A stretch of DNA of 45,735 nucleotides from Peptostreptococcus anaerobius VPI 4330 = DSM 2949 (GCF_000381525.1 NZ_KB906617.1:1-45735); one strand, 5' to 3'; positions 28,270 to 37,696 are shown, counted from the stretch's first letter. The notes: a model not told the origin generated them from the sequence alone. Made by a program: numbers and translations.

Positions 28270-29601
28270 TTACCTCTCCATCTCCTTGCCCATGTAAATT
28301 CCATAGTTCTTTCGTATTTGATAAAGCTCGTCCATAGTAGATTTTGAGGAAGAATACTCTTGCATTAGGGTATTCTTTTTTTCTTGCAATTTATCAAGTT
28401 TATCTAAAATATCCTTGGAATCAGGAAGCTTTGAATAGGATTTTTTAAGTTTTGTAAGATTTGTTTCGTAGCGTGTGATTTCAGCCTTATGCTCCTCAAA
28501 AAATGCCTTATCAGAAGGATTTGCTTTAAATTCTTTGTAGTAGGCTCTATATTTTTTAACAGTATGAACTTGTTCCATCGTATCGGAAAGCTCGTGCATT
28601 TCCTTATCAATTTCTTTGATTTTATCTTGTAAACCTTGTCTTTCTTCAGCACTTTTTTTGATATATTCATCAAGCTGTTTAACGGAGTTAATGCCATGTT
28701 CCCTGATGAAAACAACTGACTCAGCCATTATATTTAAGTTATGTTTTGTTGCCCAGTATTCATAGCCTTTGCTCTCTTTCACTTTGGCATTGGTATTCAT
28801 ATTGATGACATTTCCGATTCGTTTTTTGACAGGTGGGGCTTTAATAGATTGATTTTCTGTAATACGCTCTTTTAATCTTTCTTCGGTATAATCCTCACCA
28901 ATCGTCTTAGCTCTTGTAAATCTCTGCTTATCTTTTGGCTTAAAGGCAATGTGTTTGCCATGCTTTATTTCATATCCAAGTTCCGCCATTTTCTTTAGAA
29001 ATTCTTCCCAATCTTTAGACTGTTGTAACATTCTGTCAATGTCAAATTGAAGTTTGCTTTTCCAAGAAGTACCTTTCTTAGATTGCTCATTTTCATACCA
29101 TGACTTGCCATTTGTTTTGTACTTTCTCTTATAACTCTCGTAGAACTCATCAATCACAGATAGGTTGTTTTCTTTGCATAGCTTATCGCTTTGATACCTG
29201 ATTTGGTGGTAGCTTTTCTTGTTGGATTGATAGCACTTGCCAGTAACCATATTCACATTATTAAATATGACGTGATTATGAATATGCCCCTTATCTATGT
29301 GGGTAGATAAGACAAATTCGTACTCATCCTTTAATATCTTTTTACATAGTTCAAGACCGATTTGATGTGCCATTTCAGGACTTGCTTCTCCGGGTAAAAA
29401 GGATTGAATGAGGTGTCTTGCAAGAACAGTTCCGTTTGTGCAGGCATCATTTCGTGTTCTTAAAAATTGTGTGTGAGCAGTTTCCTGATGGCATTTATGA
29501 GTGCTTACTAAGATTTGCTCGTTTGTTTTTTCTCCATTAACAATATATGAAATGGCGAGATTAAGGGTTGATTTTATAGGATGTATTTTTGTAATAGCCA
29601 T
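28270..29601 (-). CDS. Relaxase (mobilisation nuclease, MOBP type)
   Basis: This 443-residue protein has the relaxase/mobilisation nuclease domain in residues 1-250. The metal-binding motif is HIHNHVIFN (His106, His108 and His110), and Tyr19 in the NLAISYI segment is the likely catalytic tyrosine. The C-terminal part is a coiled coil (about 305-435). It nicks one strand at oriT, stays covalently attached and is taken by VirD4 to the recipient. The start at 29601 follows GGAGGTGATT in the end of mobC, so the two genes are coupled. It is the only module besides MobC on the minus strand; oriT is expected just upstream of mobC. Intact. Confidence 0.92.
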   Translation of the reverse strand: MAITKIHPIKSTLNLAISYIVNGEKTNEQILVSTHKCHQETAHTQFLRTRNDACTNGTVLARHLIQSFLPGEASPEMAHQIGLELCKKILKDEYEFVLSTHIDKGHIHNHVIFNNVNMVTGKCYQSNKKSYHQIRYQSDKLCKENNLSVIDEFYESYKRKYKTNGKSWYENEQSKKGTSWKSKLQFDIDRMLQQSKDWEEFLKKMAELGYEIKHGKHIAFKPKDKQRFTRAKTIGEDYTEERLKERITENQSIKAPPVKKRIGNVINMNTNAKVKESKGYEYWATKHNLNIMAESVVFIREHGINSVKQLDEYIKKSAEERQGLQDKIKEIDKEMHELSDTMEQVHTVKKYRAYYKEFKANPSDKAFFEEHKAEITRYETNLTKLKKSYSKLPDSKDILDKLDKLQEKKNTLMQEYSSSKSTMDELYQIRKNYGIYMGKEMER

Positions 29602-29606
29602 AAAAT

Positions 29607-29957
29607 TTAATCACCTCCGGAAGTTCTGTTAAGAAGCAGAGAATGTATTTGCCACAACTCTTTTGAGAAATATTCAATCTGCTTTTTCATATCGTTTATA
29701 TCGTCTTTGTAGATTATTCCAGTAGAATTTACACGCTTTGCAATCTGATTGATGTTGTTTGTAGCGTTGGAAAGCAAGCCTTGTAAATCTCTAAAGGGTT
29801 CTAAATCCACTTGGTATATTTCCTTTTCTAAAACGCACTTGCGAATGAAATGGCTCATATTTTTGCATTTCGCAAGTTTTCTTTTCTCCTCAAAAAGAGC
29901 CTTTTCTTCTTCGGTTAATTTAATTTCAAGTCTTTCATTTCGTATTCTATTTGCCAT
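29607..29957 (-). CDS. mobC: MobC-like relaxosome accessory protein
   Basis: This 116-residue protein begins with a ribbon-helix-helix-like segment (ERLEIKLTEEEKALFEEKRKLAKC) followed by MSHFIRKCVL. The second half matches the MobC family (LLSNATNNINQIAKRVNSTG). It binds oriT next to the nick site and helps the relaxase open the strands. It is encoded 5 bp before the relaxase gene on the same strand; AAAGGAGGATTTAC precedes its ATG. The inverted repeats just upstream (29991-30121) are the likely binding and nick region. Confidence 0.88.
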   Translation of the reverse strand: MANRIRNERLEIKLTEEEKALFEEKRKLAKCKNMSHFIRKCVLEKEIYQVDLEPFRDLQGLLSNATNNINQIAKRVNSTGIIYKDDINDMKKQIEYFSKELWQIHSLLLNRTSGGD

Positions 29958-29990
29958 AAGTAAATCCTCCTTTGAATGTATTTCGGGGTC

Positions 29991-30121
29991 TTAGGGTACA
30001 CCCTAACAAGTTAAAAATTGATAAAAAAAGAAGCAGATCCCGAAGGGCTGCTTCATCAATTTTTCCGTAAGTGTCCGTACACTTACTGTGCTTGCTACAA
30101 AAGAATGAATTAGATAGCAAG
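29991..30121. other. Probable oriT and relaxosome region
   Basis: This noncoding stretch upstream of mobC holds four nested or adjacent inverted repeats. They are TTAGGGT / ACCCTAA (29991-29997, 30000-30006); AAAAATTGAT / ATCAATTTTT (30013-30022, 30055-30064) enclosing GAAGCAG / CTGCTTC (30030-30036, 30048-30054); GTAAGTG / CACTTAC (30067-30073, 30080-30086); and CTTGCTA / TAGCAAG (30091-30097, 30115-30121). Inverted repeats beside the MobC and relaxase genes are the usual layout of oriT. The nick site cannot be fixed. The central hairpin with its T tract could also terminate transcription from both sides. Confidence 0.65.
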
Positions 30122-30150
30122 CGTTAAGCAAGTTTTAAATTTATGAATAT

Positions 30151-30156
30151 ATTATA
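30151..30156 (-). promoter_or_regulatory. -10 element of the mobC-relaxase promoter
   Basis: On the minus strand this reads TATAAT in an AT-rich context. The -35 is poor. It would place the transcription start so that the mRNA passes through the oriT hairpins before mobC. From 30122 to 30318 nothing else is recognised apart from an isolated TTGACA. Confidence 0.35.
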
Positions 30157-30318
30157 CCATAATTTGTCTTATAAAAATGCAGAAATTTTTGAGGGTTGAC
30201 ATTATCGGTTAGAAAAAATTAAGTTTCCTAAGGCACTTATTATTGCACAGGTAAAAATGGGCAAGGTATAGTCTTGGAATTTTGTTAAATTTTTTCATGC
30301 GTAAAATCAATTGGTTAG

Positions 30319-30347
30319 TTGACTCTAATCCTATATGGTGCTATAAT
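30319..30347 (+). promoter_or_regulatory. Near-consensus promoter of the cargo operon
   Basis: TTGACT (30319-30324), a 17-bp spacer and TATAAT (30342-30347) form a strong sigma-A-type promoter, about 55 bp before the TetR gene. Confidence 0.85.
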
Positions 30348-30351
30348 AAAA

Positions 30352-30369
30352 ACTGACAAAATTGTCGGT
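30352..30369 (+). promoter_or_regulatory. Probable TetR operator
   Basis: ACTGACAAAATTGTCGGT is an imperfect 18-bp palindrome at the expected transcription start, just behind the -10. It sits before a TetR-family gene, so it is the likely self-repression site that controls the whole transporter operon. Confidence 0.6.
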
Positions 30370-30401
30370 TCTTATTATTCGGTTATGAGGAGATATTTAT
30401 T

Positions 30402-31007
30402 TTGGAAGAGAAAAAACAAAAAGTCGGGCAAATTAGAAAAAAAGAGATCTTGGAAGCAGCTAAAAAAGTCTTTTTACGAAAAGGATTTGCCGACACGGTA
30501 ATGGAAGATATTATTACTGAAACATCATTGTCAAGAGGAGGCGTATATTACCATTATAAAAGCATAGTGGAAATATTACATGATTTAATGAGAGAAGGCA
30601 TGGCTTATCGAATGGATAAAATGAATGAGTTCATGGCAAAGTATTCTAACGAACTTGGTAAGGAAGCTCTTGCTGAAATGCTTGTTGATAGGATGCTCGA
30701 TGAGAATGAGTTAATGAGCATATATGTTATTTATCTACAAGCTATAAAAAACAATGATGAATTGAAAAAATTGTATCCTGTCTTAAAAGAAGAAACTCTC
30801 CATTCAGATTATGGAGGAGATATAAAGGGTGTAAAACTGGGAGATTTTCGCTGGAACACCACAGATTTTGTACTTTATTTTATGAATGCAATTATTTTAG
30901 GTTGTGAAATTCTTGAGGCAAGAGATAATTTCTGGCAAAATAGAGACTTTTTAATTAAAGTAATGATGCTTTACTTTGACTACTATGATGAAGGGAAAAT
31001 AAAGTAA
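30402..31007 (+). CDS. TetR/AcrR-family transcriptional regulator
   Basis: This 201-residue protein has a typical N-terminal HTH (about residues 10-56; ILEAAKKVFLRKGFADTVMEDI and GGVYYHYKS). Residues 70-195 form the helical ligand domain, of unknown ligand. The start is a TTG at 30402, about ten bases after GAGGAG. It is the first gene after the strong promoter and operator and heads the transporter genes, so it probably represses them until a substrate or toxic ligand binds. A gap of about 93 bp separates it from the next gene. Confidence 0.88.
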   Translation: MEEKKQKVGQIRKKEILEAAKKVFLRKGFADTVMEDIITETSLSRGGVYYHYKSIVEILHDLMREGMAYRMDKMNEFMAKYSNELGKEALAEMLVDRMLDENELMSIYVIYLQAIKNNDELKKLYPVLKEETLHSDYGGDIKGVKLGDFRWNTTDFVLYFMNAIILGCEILEARDNFWQNRDFLIKVMMLYFDYYDEGKIK

Positions 31008-31100
31008 AAATCAGATCATAGCCGATAATAAAATAACTGCAAATTAAGTTAGTTACTATATCAATCCATTCTTAAAAAAGAATTAAATTAGGAGGAAAAA

Positions 31101-31697
31101 ATGGATAAAAAAGAAAACAAATTACAAGTGAAGGATTTAATAATGATTGGTGTATTTTCCGCATTATATTTTGTGCTTAACATGGTTGGAGGAATGCCTT
31201 TTGCCATGAATCCTATATTAACATTCTATCAACCAATGGGAAGTGCATTTTTATCAGGAATTATATTTATGTTTTTAATTGCAAAGGCACCTAAAAGAGG
31301 AACTATTACTATTTTGTCAGTTATCATGTGCATTTTAAGATTTGCTACAGGTATGCATTGGGCTATGGGAGTAGGAACTTTGATAGCCGGTATAATTGCT
31401 GAAATTATAGCCGGAAGCAAGAGCTATAAAAACAAAAAAATGAATATGCTATCTTTTGGAATATTTGCACTTGGTGACATTGGTACCTTTTTAGTATATT
31501 TCATTAATCCAGAATCTTGGTCAAATGCAATGATAAAAAAAGGCACAGATATTTCATATATTGAATCCATGAATGCTGCCGCTGCTAATTGGATGATTTA
31601 TGTAATCGTAATCGGAACTTTCTTAGTTGCTTTGCTTAGTGCTTGGATTGGCATGAAACTTTTGAAAAAGCAATTTGAGAAGGCTGGCATTGTATAA
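31101..31697 (+). CDS. ECF transporter S component, MptD / Trep_Strep-like
   Basis: This 198-residue protein has about six membrane helices and a basic start (KKENKLQVKDLIMIGVFSAL). It resembles from memory the Trep_Strep/MptD family of substrate-binding (S) subunits of energy-coupling-factor transporters. The S subunit binds the substrate and works with EcfT and EcfA encoded directly after it. Its stop overlaps the ATG of the EcfT gene (TAATG). AGGAGG precedes its ATG. The substrate is not known for this family. Confidence 0.8.
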   Translation: MDKKENKLQVKDLIMIGVFSALYFVLNMVGGMPFAMNPILTFYQPMGSAFLSGIIFMFLIAKAPKRGTITILSVIMCILRFATGMHWAMGVGTLIAGIIAEIIAGSKSYKNKKMNMLSFGIFALGDIGTFLVYFINPESWSNAMIKKGTDISYIESMNAAAANWMIYVIVIGTFLVALLSAWIGMKLLKKQFEKAGIV

Positions 31698-32410
31698 TGG
31701 AAAAGAAATTGAATTTACACTTTAACCCATGCACAAAAATAGTTTTACTATTTTTGTGCATAGTTATCTCCAGCCTGTTGCCTTCGATAGAATATGAATT
31801 GATTTTTGTGTCTATAATTGCACTTTTTAGCATTATAAATAAAAAAATCAAATTTGCTTTTGGGGGCCTACTTATATATTTATTAGTATTTATTGTTAGC
31901 GTTTTAACTGTTAAGTATGGTAGTAATACAGTCAGGAGCTTAGTAATGCCATTTTTAGGTTTGGTTCACAAGGTTTATCCCGTGTGTATGCTTTCTACGC
32001 TTATATTAAGTACTACAAAAGTGGGCGAATTTTTATCTGCCATGAGTTATGCAAGAATTTCTAAAAAAATAACTATCCCTCTGGCGGTAATGCTTCGATA
32101 TATACCTACTGTACGAGAAGATTGGATGTATATAAAAGATTCAATGTGTTTAAGAGGTATTTCGCCATCTTTTGTTGGATTTATAAAAAATCCGGCTTTG
32201 ACGATAGAATGCATTTATTCACCCATGATAATCATGGCTTCAAAGGCAGCGGATGAATTAACTATTGCATCTATAACAAGAGGAATAGAATCTCCTAAAA
32301 AGAGAACATCCATTATTGAAATCCGTTTTGATATTCAGGATATTATTGCCTTAATAATCGGTGTTGTAATTACTGCCTTTATAATTTATAGGAGCGTTTT
32401 TTATGATTGA
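31697..32410 (+). CDS. ECF transporter transmembrane component (EcfT)
   Basis: This 237-residue membrane protein matches EcfT/CbiQ: hydrophobic helices in residues 15-120, and the coupling motifs with Ala-Arg-Gly-like signatures (MSYARIS near 115 and ASITRGIE near 195). It joins the S component to the ATPase. The gene overlaps its neighbours on both sides by a few bases, so the three are coupled. Full length. Confidence 0.87.
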   Translation: MEKKLNLHFNPCTKIVLLFLCIVISSLLPSIEYELIFVSIIALFSIINKKIKFAFGGLLIYLLVFIVSVLTVKYGSNTVRSLVMPFLGLVHKVYPVCMLSTLILSTTKVGEFLSAMSYARISKKITIPLAVMLRYIPTVREDWMYIKDSMCLRGISPSFVGFIKNPALTIECIYSPMIIMASKAADELTIASITRGIESPKKRTSIIEIRFDIQDIIALIIGVVITAFIIYRSVFYD

Positions 32411-33785
32411 ATTAACAGGAATTAGCTTTAACTATAAGAATACTTCAAGTAACAGCTTGAGTAATATAGATTTAGAAATAAAAAAGGGAGAATTTATCCT
32501 AGTCTGCGGAGCTTCAGGCTCAGGGAAAACATCTATCACAAGAGTAATAAATAAGCTAATCCCAGACTATTACGAAGGAACGCTTGAAGGTAATGTAAAA
32601 ATAAATAATGATTTAGTCTCCAACTATCAAATGTTCGAACTTTCAGAAATAGTTGGTAGTGTTTTTCAAAATCCCAGAACGCAATTTTTTAATGTGGATA
32701 CAAATAGTGAAATAGTGTTTGGCTTAGAAAATCAAGGTATAGCAAGAGATATTTTAGAAAAAAAATTAACTGAAACTTGCCAGACATTAGATATAAGCAA
32801 ATTGCAGAATAGAAATATTTTTCATTTATCTGGAGGAGAAAAACAAAAAATTGCTTTTGCATCAGTTTATGCCATGAATCCAGATATTTATTTATTGGAT
32901 GAGCCATCTTCCAATCTGGATATACCGACGATAGAAGTGTTAAAAAGGCACTTATCTGTTTTGAAAAACAGTGGAAAAACAGTTGTTATTTCTGAACATC
33001 GAATTTACTATTTGATGGATTTGGTCGACAAAATTATATTTATGGAAAATGGTCGAATTCAAAAGAGCTATTCAAGAAAAGATTTTTTGAATTTACCCGA
33101 ACAAGAAATTAAATCGATGGGGTTAAGATCCAGAAGTGAAACAATACTGGATATAAAAGACGATACAGGAACTGCAGAAAAACCTTATTTACAAGTGAAA
33201 AATCTTTCCATAAATAGAAAAGATAAGTGTATTATAAGTAACCTTAATTTTTTTTGCAAAAAAGGAGATATTGTTGCAGTGCTAGGGTCTAATGGCGTTG
33301 GTAAAACAACTTTTTTAAGAACTCTTTGTGGGTTGCATAATGATTACGAGGGAGACATTTTATTTGATTCTAAAAAAATAGATATTAAAAAGCGAAAACA
33401 AAAAACCTATATGGTTATGCAAGATGTGAATTATCAATTATTTGCTGAAAGTGTGTTTTCTGAATGTAAATTAGGAATAAAAAACGCAAATGATGATCTT
33501 ATTGATGAAATCCTAACTGATTTTGATTTAGACAACTATAAAAATAATCATCCTAATACACTATCCGGAGGTCAAAAACAGAGATTGGCAATAGCTGTAG
33601 GGCTAATATGTAATAAGGAAATTTTAATTTTAGATGAGCCGACAAGTGGACTTGATTATAGAAATATGCTTAAAACCGCAGAATTGTTAAAGCGTTATTC
33701 CAAAGAAAAAGTTATTTTTATTGCTACACATGATAATGAATTTGCAAATCTAATTTGCAACCGTGTATTAGATTTAGAGAAATAA
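32403..33785 (+). CDS. ECF transporter ATPase with two fused nucleotide-binding domains
   Basis: This 460-residue protein has two complete ABC domains. The first has Walker A CGASGSGKT near residue 38, signature LSGGEKQ near 143 and Walker B IYLLDEP near 161. The second has Walker A GSNGVGKT near 299, LSGGQKQ near 391 and ILILDEP near 411. It fuses the usual EcfA1 and EcfA2 pair. It energises uptake by the S and T components encoded upstream. All catalytic motifs are present. Confidence 0.92.
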   Translation: MIELTGISFNYKNTSSNSLSNIDLEIKKGEFILVCGASGSGKTSITRVINKLIPDYYEGTLEGNVKINNDLVSNYQMFELSEIVGSVFQNPRTQFFNVDTNSEIVFGLENQGIARDILEKKLTETCQTLDISKLQNRNIFHLSGGEKQKIAFASVYAMNPDIYLLDEPSSNLDIPTIEVLKRHLSVLKNSGKTVVISEHRIYYLMDLVDKIIFMENGRIQKSYSRKDFLNLPEQEIKSMGLRSRSETILDIKDDTGTAEKPYLQVKNLSINRKDKCIISNLNFFCKKGDIVAVLGSNGVGKTTFLRTLCGLHNDYEGDILFDSKKIDIKKRKQKTYMVMQDVNYQLFAESVFSECKLGIKNANDDLIDEILTDFDLDNYKNNHPNTLSGGQKQRLAIAVGLICNKEILILDEPTSGLDYRNMLKTAELLKRYSKEKVIFIATHDNEFANLICNRVLDLEK

Positions 33786-33802
33786 ATGGAGGTGTATAAA
33801 TT

Positions 33803-35572
33803 TTGGATGTTTTAAGAAGATTATATAAGTATGCACCTGAAAAACGAGGTTATTCCTATGTTTCGATGATTTTATCAGCAATAGCGACTATTCTTTCAGT
33901 GATTCCATATCTGTATTTATGGAAATTTTTGAATGAGCTTTTAGTAATTAAAAATATTGAAAGTGCAAATAAATATGCATTATGGATTTTTATGTTCATG
34001 GTTTTACAAACTGTAGTTTATTTTTTAAGTTTGTATTGCAGTCATATATTTGCTTTTAGGGTTGAAAGAAACTTGAAAATTGAAGGTTTAAATAACCTTT
34101 TGGATGCGTCTTTTTCATTTTTTGATACCAATCCATCAGGAAAGACTAGGCAAATTATTGATGACAATGCATCAGAGACACATTCTATACTTGCTCACAT
34201 GCAACCAGATATGGTGAACGCTGTTGTTTATCCTATAATTCTACTAATTGTAAGCTTTTTGGTAAGCATAAAGCTTGGAATAGTGATGGTTGGATCACTA
34301 ATTATCGGCATATTTCTAATTATAAAAATGTTCGGGAATCAGAATTTCCTCCAAAATTATATGGATTCCAATGAAAATATGAGTTCCGAAATTGTTGAAT
34401 ATATACGAGGAATTAAAGTTGTTAAAATATTTAATATAGGAATAGAAAAATTCCAATCACTACACAAAACAATTATAAATTCTTCTGAATTAGGATACGC
34501 CTATTCCCTTTCATGTAGAAAATGGAAAGTCTTTTATGATTCGTTTTTTATGGGATTGTGCATGATCATGATACCTTATGGCTTATATTTGCTGAACATG
34601 AATACAAGCACAGGTAAAATTATTTCTTATATGGTATTTTTCGCCGCTTTTACAGAATTATTCTATATCGCTTTTAACAAAGTAATGTTTCTGGGACAAA
34701 ATAAAGCAAAGGCAAAAAACTCTATAGATAAGCTGGAAGATATTTTCAACAAAATGCAAGTTAAAAAATTGGAAAGTAAATTTTTAAATGAAATAGACAA
34801 TTTTGATATTGAATTTGAAAATGTATCGTTCAAGTATGAAGAAGGAAGTAACTATGTATTAAAAGATTTATCGTTCAAATTAGATTCAGGGAAAAGTTAT
34901 GCGCTTATTGGTTCTTCCGGCAGCGGAAAATCTACTATTGCTAAACTCATTTCTGGATTTTATGAAATTGATTCAGGGAAAATAAAAATTGGTAGTCGAG
35001 ATATTAAGGACTATTCAAGAGAGGCGATAGCAAGAAGCATTGCATTTGTTTTTCAGAATGCAAAATTATTCAAAATGAGTATTTACGAAAATGTGAGGAT
35101 TGGAAATCCGAAAGCAACTTACAACGAAGTTATGAAAGCTCTTGAAGAAGCAAGGTGCAATGATATTTTAGATAAATTTGAATTAAGGGAAAATACGGTG
35201 ATTGGTTCAAAAGGGGTTTACCTTTCTGGAGGAGAAACTCAAAGAATTGTAATTGCAAGAGCTATTTTAAAGAATTCGCCTATTATCATACTTGACGAGG
35301 CAAGCGCAGCAGCCGATCCGGAAAATGAATATGAACTTCAAATAGCTTTTTCCAAACTAATAAAAAATAAAACTGTAATAATGATTGCTCACAGGTTGTC
35401 AGCAATTAAAAACATTGATGAAATTATCGTTGTGGAAAATGGAGAAATTGTAGAAAGAGGCAGTAGCAAAGTTTTATTAGAGAATAAGAGCTCTAAATAC
35501 AATTTTTTCATGGATATGTACTTAAGAGCAAATGATTGGGTGGTGTCAAATGAAGTCAAAGTTAATGGATAA
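33803..35572 (+). CDS. ABC half-transporter 1 (exporter fold)
   Basis: In this 589-residue half-transporter the membrane domain covers residues 1-310 (six helices). The nucleotide-binding domain at 335-580 has Walker A GSSGSGKS, signature LSGGETQ and Walker B PIIILDEASAAAD. The start is a TTG at 33803 after GGAGGTG. It very likely forms a heterodimer with the next gene's product, with which it overlaps by 23 bp. The pair, beside an ECF set, is like exporter-fold transporters such as YbtP/YbtQ that import metallophores, but drug or peptide export is equally possible; the substrate cannot be told. Confidence 0.88.
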   Translation: MDVLRRLYKYAPEKRGYSYVSMILSAIATILSVIPYLYLWKFLNELLVIKNIESANKYALWIFMFMVLQTVVYFLSLYCSHIFAFRVERNLKIEGLNNLLDASFSFFDTNPSGKTRQIIDDNASETHSILAHMQPDMVNAVVYPIILLIVSFLVSIKLGIVMVGSLIIGIFLIIKMFGNQNFLQNYMDSNENMSSEIVEYIRGIKVVKIFNIGIEKFQSLHKTIINSSELGYAYSLSCRKWKVFYDSFFMGLCMIMIPYGLYLLNMNTSTGKIISYMVFFAAFTELFYIAFNKVMFLGQNKAKAKNSIDKLEDIFNKMQVKKLESKFLNEIDNFDIEFENVSFKYEEGSNYVLKDLSFKLDSGKSYALIGSSGSGKSTIAKLISGFYEIDSGKIKIGSRDIKDYSREAIARSIAFVFQNAKLFKMSIYENVRIGNPKATYNEVMKALEEARCNDILDKFELRENTVIGSKGVYLSGGETQRIVIARAILKNSPIIILDEASAAADPENEYELQIAFSKLIKNKTVIMIAHRLSAIKNIDEIIVVENGEIVERGSSKVLLENKSSKYNFFMDMYLRANDWVVSNEVKVNG

Positions 35573-37271
35573 ATATGGAATAACTGAAGGTAGCTCAAAG
35601 GATTTAATTCGAGCTTCAATAGCTTCATTTTGGAAGAACATAGTATATATGCTGCCTATAATGCTTATACTATTTTTTCTCATGAACACAAGTAATTCAA
35701 GATATTTGTCAGAATGGGCTTATTTCATCGGAATCATGATAATTTTTGTTGTAATGTATTATGTTACGAATAAGCAGTACATAAAATCATATTCTACGAC
35801 ATTTAAGGAGAGCAAAAATTTAAGAATAGAACTTGTTGAAATAATAAAAAAGCTACCATTATCTTATTTTTCAACACATGATTTAACTGATTTGTCACAA
35901 ACAGTGATGACTGATGTATCAAAAATTGAACAGGCTTTATCTCATGCTATATGTGCTTCTTATGGGTGGATGGCTTATTTCGTTATTTTAAGTTTAAGCC
36001 TTTTGATTAGTTCTCTACCATTAGGCTTGTGTATTATATTGCCTGTAATTATAGCTCTACTCATACTTTATCAGTCTAAAAATATTCAATATAGAATTAA
36101 CAAAAAGTATTATGAAAAATTAAGAGAAAATTCGCAAGCGTTTCAAGATTCTTTTGAAATGCAACAAGAGATTAAGTCGTATAATATGCAAGATGTAGTA
36201 AGAAAAGATGTACAGGATAAATTAAAAGATAGCGAAAGAATACAAATAAGAACAGAGTTATTTACAACTGTACCATCAAGTTTATTGTCTATTTTGCCGC
36301 AATTTTCGATAGCACTGGTTATTATTTTCGGATTTCAAATGTATTTAACAAATCAAATAAAACTGATTTTCTATATTGGATATATAATTTGTGCCACAAA
36401 AGTTGCTAGTGGTTTTACTGGCATATTGGACGGTCTTTTGATGATAATGAACTTTCAAAGTAGTTTTAAGTCAGTTTCAGCAATAAGGAAAACTCCTTTG
36501 CAACAAGGAGAAAATGTAGCTATTCAAACATTTAATGTTGAATTTAAGGATGTTAGTTTTGCTTATGAAAATGGAAGGAATGTTATCAGTGATTTGTCTT
36601 TTAAGGCAAATCAAGGAGAGATTACTGCAATAGTAGGACCATCAGGGTGTGGAAAATCTACTATTCTAAAATTACTTTCAAGATTGTATGACCACAGCAG
36701 TGGACAGATATTGATTGGTGGAAAAGATATTTCTAAAATATCTACAAATAGTTTGTTTGAGAATATTTCAATCGTTTTTCAAGATGTTGAGTTATTTGAT
36801 GATACAATTTTTGAAAATATTAAATGTGGTAATCCGAATGCTACTACCGAAGATGTGTTGAGAGCTGGAAAAATTGCAAATGTGGATGAGATTGCCGATA
36901 AATTTGCAGATAAATATAACACAAAAATAGGTGAAAATGGAAGTAAATTGTCAGGAGGAGAAAGACAAAGAATTTCTATTGCAAGGGCTCTTGTTAAAGA
37001 TGCTCCAATAATATTATTGGATGAAATCTCTGCGAGTTTGGATATAGAAAATGAAGTAAAAATACAAGCTGGATTAGATCGTTTAATAAAGAATAAAACA
37101 GTTATTATTGTTTCACACAGGATGAAATCTATTGAAAATGCAAATAAAATTGTAGTTATAGAAAATGGTAAAGTAGAAAGTATTGGAGAACATAAGTATT
37201 TATTGAAAAATTCAGCAATGTATAGAACTTTGGTGCAGTGTTCTCAATTAGCAAGTGAGTATGAATATTAA
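35550..37271 (+). CDS. ABC half-transporter 2 (exporter fold)
   Basis: In this 573-residue partner of the preceding gene, residues 25-300 are the membrane domain and 325-565 the nucleotide-binding domain (Walker A GPSGCGKS, signature LSGGERQ, Walker B PIILLDEISASLD). The start is set at 35550 after GGTGGTG; an upstream in-frame ATG at 35532 would add MIGWCQ without a site. Both half-transporters keep their ATP motifs, so both sites may hydrolyse. Last intact gene of the cargo operon. Confidence 0.87.
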   Translation: MKSKLMDKYGITEGSSKDLIRASIASFWKNIVYMLPIMLILFFLMNTSNSRYLSEWAYFIGIMIIFVVMYYVTNKQYIKSYSTTFKESKNLRIELVEIIKKLPLSYFSTHDLTDLSQTVMTDVSKIEQALSHAICASYGWMAYFVILSLSLLISSLPLGLCIILPVIIALLILYQSKNIQYRINKKYYEKLRENSQAFQDSFEMQQEIKSYNMQDVVRKDVQDKLKDSERIQIRTELFTTVPSSLLSILPQFSIALVIIFGFQMYLTNQIKLIFYIGYIICATKVASGFTGILDGLLMIMNFQSSFKSVSAIRKTPLQQGENVAIQTFNVEFKDVSFAYENGRNVISDLSFKANQGEITAIVGPSGCGKSTILKLLSRLYDHSSGQILIGGKDISKISTNSLFENISIVFQDVELFDDTIFENIKCGNPNATTEDVLRAGKIANVDEIADKFADKYNTKIGENGSKLSGGERQRISIARALVKDAPIILLDEISASLDIENEVKIQAGLDRLIKNKTVIIVSHRMKSIENANKIVVIENGKVESIGEHKYLLKNSAMYRTLVQCSQLASEYEY

Positions 37272-37304
37272 TATAGTTAAAAAATAATTAGAGGATAATA
37301 ATTT

Positions 37305-37579
37305 ATGGAACAGGATATAAAAACTCAATTACTAACAAAAAACCTATAGATTTACTATTTCAGCTATCTATTCCAGCAGTTATGACGATTACATTCTTCC
37401 AATCAATCGGAAATGGAAAGAAAGCCGGAACTATTGTTATGCTTAGACAGTTGTTCTTATTTGTTCCTGCAATGATCTTTTTGCTAATGGTATTTGAAAT
37501 AAAAGCAGTATGGTTCACACAACCACTTGTAGATTTCATTATGATTGTTGTTGGAATACTTATGATGATTGGGAGTTGA
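37305..37579 (+). pseudogene. MATE-family efflux protein remnant
   Basis: A start with GAGGA site (ATG 37305) gives MEQDIKTQLLTKNL and then a stop. In another frame, 37340-37381 gives LSIPAVMT, typical of the MATE N-terminus. From 37382 the frame reads FFQSIGNGKKAGTIVMLRQLFLFVPAM and VVGILMMIG, typical of the MATE C-terminus. About 350 residues of the middle are gone. It follows the ABC genes, so the ancestral operon ended with a MATE exporter that has been lost by an internal deletion. Confidence 0.8.
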
Positions 37580-37696
37580 ATAAAATGGGACAAGAAAAGT
37601 TAAAATCCTAAAAACTTTGCTTAATTTTGCAATGAAATTGTTTCAGAAAGGCATTGTTAAAAATATATTTTAGCTATAAGTAATGGAGGAAGAATA

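Noticed and set aside
30196-30201. TTGACA as a -35 element
   Set aside because: No -10 at the right distance downstream and no gene starts there; the real promoter of the cargo operon is at 30319-30347.
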